In this document: positions 60,601 to 64,000 of the stretch, piece by piece
Layout of the letters: every line of letters begins with the position of its first letter
Position numbering within the stretch: the first letter of the stretch is position 1
Notes under the pieces: model-generated
The model's input: only the letters and a program-made list of their open reading frames with translations
Database searches by the model: none
What the model was told of the DNA's origin: nothing
Source: Ooceraea biroi
Lineage: Eukaryota; Arthropoda; Insecta; Hymenoptera; Formicidae
Direction: 5' to 3'
Length of the DNA: 64,000 nucleotides
Assembly: GCF_003672135.1 (NCBI RefSeq)
Contig: NC_039510.1
Location: 4,464,001-4,528,000 of the forward strand
Made by a program: the position numbers and the translations under genes

Positions 60601-63600
60601 CTGTTGGTACTGGTTGGCTGCCGATGCGACGAGCGGCGGCGAGGGTAAAATTGCGCTTCGTGAGAAAGTGAAACGGCAAGGACAGCGGTTCTGCCAGCGA
60701 ACCGCTTGGGATCGAGTGGATATCTGACAGGTGCGAATGTGCTTCCTAGACGCACTTTGCATCTTCTTTCTTACGACGGATAATATCCAGCTGAGTATCG
60801 CAATCTGCATACAAATTCGCTTAAACAGGAAGCGAATAAAAAAAGACTGCCGATTGATACTAATTGATCTCGTGAGAGATACGAAATTAAATATCTCGGC
60901 GATATTGTTACGAAATATTTTCAACGAAGTGTTTAATTAACGAGAGAATTTCAGTTGCAAAATTAAGACCGGAAGTCGCTTCTGGTAAAGCACAGCAACA
61001 GTCTAAATTCGGAAAATGTCGTTCAGTTTTATACTGCATAATAAAAAGCAATTATCGATTTTATTATATGTATATTCAATCGATCGGCGATAGCCACGCT
61101 CGCGAGTTGCGTCGGAAACAATGGCAACGTCGGCAAAAAATCGTTTATCGTCGGATTGATATTGCACTAAAAAGGGAGTACAACTCGCGTAATCGTGGGG
61201 GGAGGATTTTGAATGACGGGCACGTTCCTGCAATATGCATAACCGGGACTCGGAACACGGGAAACCTCTTTGTGAGGCGCGCGATCGGTTCACTAAATCA
61301 TTCATTGCCTTGGACCGTCTCGGATGACTAATTAACGTCGGCGCAGATTGCTTTATCCAGCCTTTCCCCGCTTATCTAATCGATGTATGTATAACTCCGT
61401 GAATTTTCCGACCAAAGAAATTTTACAATGTTAACCCTAAACATTAAATATAATACGTATCGTTGATCGTTAAACATTTTCTGATGATCACAAGTTAAAT
61501 CTATAATTTAACAACGTTACGCAAAATTCTACATCGTTCGGAAGAAGAAAGCAATCAAAAGTACAAAAGAAGAGACACATTCGTAAGAGTTAACTGTACC
61601 ACGCATCCTCCTTGTTCTTATTAAACATTTAAAATATATGTAAGATAGAACGTATCTTTTGTGAACGTAATGTGCTATCGCACAATCTTATCTCAAGGCA
61701 CTCTGCTTCTATTCAAAGCACTTTCGCGACTTTCCACATGCGATCATCAGAGAAATACGAGACAGTATTCTTGGAGGGAAAAAGGATCTATCTTCTTCCT
61801 TCATGCCAAGGCAGTAAGCCAGGAAGGGTGAGTGATCCCGGCTCTTTATTTCCTCTTCGACATCGTTAAGCGAAGGTCGAGCCCGTACCGCGCGACCCGG
61901 CCCTTTCAGAGCGATTGAACGATTTGAATTAACGGCCCTCCGAAAAGAGGTGCGGAGGCGCACGGGCGGAGGGATGGTTTTTATCGGGTCTGATACGAGA
62001 GTAGCCGATGTCCCGGGATAAGGCGGGACTATAAACTAGAAGCTGCGAACAAATCAATGTGAGTGCTCTCCGGTCCGAGGCGTCGCGACGGAGACGAAAG
62101 GTGGAGAGGCGAGTTCACCTCGCAAGCGCATACGCGAACGCACGTATCGATGCAGCTGCATCAGTCTGCTCGTCAAGAGAAAAGGGGCGTTTTTTCAGTC
62201 TATTCAACTCATAGAGCACGGAAACGAAACCGTTTGATTTTGTACGAGAAGCTTCTCACGTTCCTTGTAGTTGTACCAGAACGAGCATAAGTCGCGCTGA
62301 AAAAGTTTCTGTTCAACAAAGTTGATAATATTTGGAAGCAGTAATTTTACGTGTGTCTGAATTGGATACCGATATTCGAGAATCTTTGGGACTTTATTGT
62401 AACGTCGAGACCCTTAAGAAATTTAAGGATTACCTTTTCACGGACTTAAGTTTCGAGACGTGGACAGAGTCGAGATTAAAGCTTCGAACTTGTTCGAAAT
62501 TTTCTTCGAGCTTTAATTATCGACATACAATCTCTTCGCGAGCATGTAAAAGTTCATTGCTACTGAAACTACCATAGTACTTTATCGGATGGACGACCGA
62601 TGGGAAGAATGAACGAAAGCAATGAAATATTGAAGGCGGTGACTTCATATAGAAGCTGGGAAAAGCGAATCGACGAGCTGGATCGCGTGAAATCAGTGAA
62701 AGTATTGCGGGCTCGCTTTCCTGAAATTTAAAAACGCGGGGGAATGGGGAGGAGAAGGTAGGAAGATCGTCTGTACGGATGAAAATTTCCTGGACTTTGG
62801 ATGGTTCTTGAAATGGGATGAGGATTTTCTATGGAAAAGATTTCATGAAAACCCCGGACGAAGTCTGCGTCTGACAGTCCACGCCACCGAGCTTGGACAC
62901 CGGAAGTCCGTGAATTGAAAGCTCGTATGCTATGAGAGGGAGAGATAGAAGGAGCGAGAGCAAGAGCGAGAGCGAGAGAAAGAGCGTTGATATCCGCGAC
63001 ACAAAGTTCCTCTCGAAAACTCCGAGTTTCGTGAATTCGACAGCGTGAAAAACGAATTTGTGATTCTGAGGCTTCGATTCGAAACGCCGCGTTAATTTAA
63101 TCGAGCACATTATTATTCCATAATAAAATTTTATTTCATCATTTGTATCATGTGATACTCTTGTTATGTACATGATTTTGCTGAGTTCCGCTGTTGATAT
63201 TTGCAAACAAGTTCTGTATATTCTTTTTAAATAAATATAAAGTTTATATAAAATCATTGCTTTTGTATTTGAATTTTGTATTCCCATCATCCACATTTCT
63301 CTTTATAATCGAATTTTATAGTCCTCAAATTCCTAGAATCACAATTTTTGGAGTCTGTTCTCGTGTTTCTTGCGTTATAAATAAAATTGGAATTGATACA
63401 TATCAAAACGCGTAATTTACATAAAAGGTGCAATAAAAGAAATCGAAAGGGCACGAGACCATCCACCACGTGCGCCAGCTTTCGGGTCCGAGGACCGGCA
63501 TTCTAAGACGCCCAAGTAGAAACGGCCAGCGCGGGCGGACGCTGGAAAGAATACGGTAAGGATCACCGGGTGGATAGGGACAGACCGAGTGGACGAAGGG

Positions 63601-64000
63601 GTGAGTTTACCAGCGAGAGAGCCGGGGGCAGGACAAGTCGGTTTATCGGGTCTCGCTCGACGGCGCCATTGAATGAACAGCCGTTTAGACCAGGCGGCGT
63701 ATTGTCGAACCAGACATCACGGAAATTCGAGTGCACTCTCCCCCCCGGCTGTCCCCCGCGTGTTCTCCTCGGATCGCATTTTCTCCTCGCTTACGTGTTA
63801 GCGCCGACTCGAAACGTCGGCGACACGTGGAGACGCTTTAGCCGATCTGTACATCGTTCCCGTCGTCGTCGCGCAAACGAAGGGCTTCATGCATTTTTGA
63901 TAAACGCCATCGTCCTCCAATACTCGCGACTTCCTGCTTGCCGGCGCGCGTACGGCTCCAAAACGTACGTGACGGTGTGGCGCTTGAAGAGTCTCGATAG
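57676..64000. other. No gene recognised to the window end
   Basis: It is GC-rich at 57900-58570 and 59500-59770, and AT-rich at 61380-61660 and 63090-63420. GA-rich imperfect repeats lie at 62934-62987. GTAAGG at 63555 follows an open frame of some 40 codons, and AAAG|GTAAGG at 58395 follows another; neither has a good acceptor or a family match. Confidence 0.6.
62934..62987. repeat. GA/GAGC-rich imperfect microsatellite
   Basis: These are repeated GAGA, GAGC and AAGAGC units on the + strand. It is a degenerate simple repeat. Confidence 0.8.

Overview
This is a gene-poor piece of an animal nuclear genome, most likely a hymenopteran insect and plausibly an ant. The evidence is CpG-rich, GC-mosaic DNA with AT-rich pockets, abundant short microsatellites, several mariner-type elements with TA duplications, and GT-AG introns. 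I see no operons, ribosome binding sites, CRISPR arrays, rRNA or convincing tRNA genes. The species cannot be fixed from the sequence alone.

The one host exon I recognise with good confidence lies on the + strand at 14413-14605. It is a 193-nt exon that matches the stretch just before the motor domain of the KIF26/kinesin-11 family (vertebrate KIF26A/B, fly CG14535). The motor exons that should follow are not visible. The rest of the window therefore looks mainly like one or more very long introns (more than 49 kb downstream) plus intergenic DNA. Two weaker exon candidates on the same strand are given with low confidence. At 22848-22956 there is a possible activation-site exon of a trypsin-like serine protease (Cys-Gly-Gln followed by Arg-Ile-Ile-Gly-Gly). 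At 57601-57675 there is a 25-codon exon behind a very strong pyrimidine tract.

About 10% of the window is transposon. From left to right: a truncated mariner end (1-256, minus); two about 99% identical mariners in the same orientation (15530-16791 and 20332-21596) that share the same inactivating lesions; a foldback element with arms of about 265 bp and a loop of 118-bp tandem repeats (25985-26851); a 241-bp MITE (41436-41676); a full-length dead mariner of the same family as the left-edge fragment (41791-43055, minus); and a 1.34-kb element with CACAGTG-starting terminal repeats that looks like a degenerate Transib (55813-57149). All transposase reading frames seen are broken.

The remaining DNA has no recognisable genes. 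It holds microsatellites, pyrimidine and purine tracts, some perfect palindromes and potential G-quadruplex/i-motif sites. Many open frames longer than 100 codons occur on both strands and overlap each other. They are Arg/Ser/Pro-rich and best explained by high GC and few stop codons, not by genes. The most interesting items for follow-up are the Transib-like element with an exact RSS-type heptamer, the mariner pair that spread after being disabled, the foldback element, and the NAGNAG acceptor at the kinesin exon.
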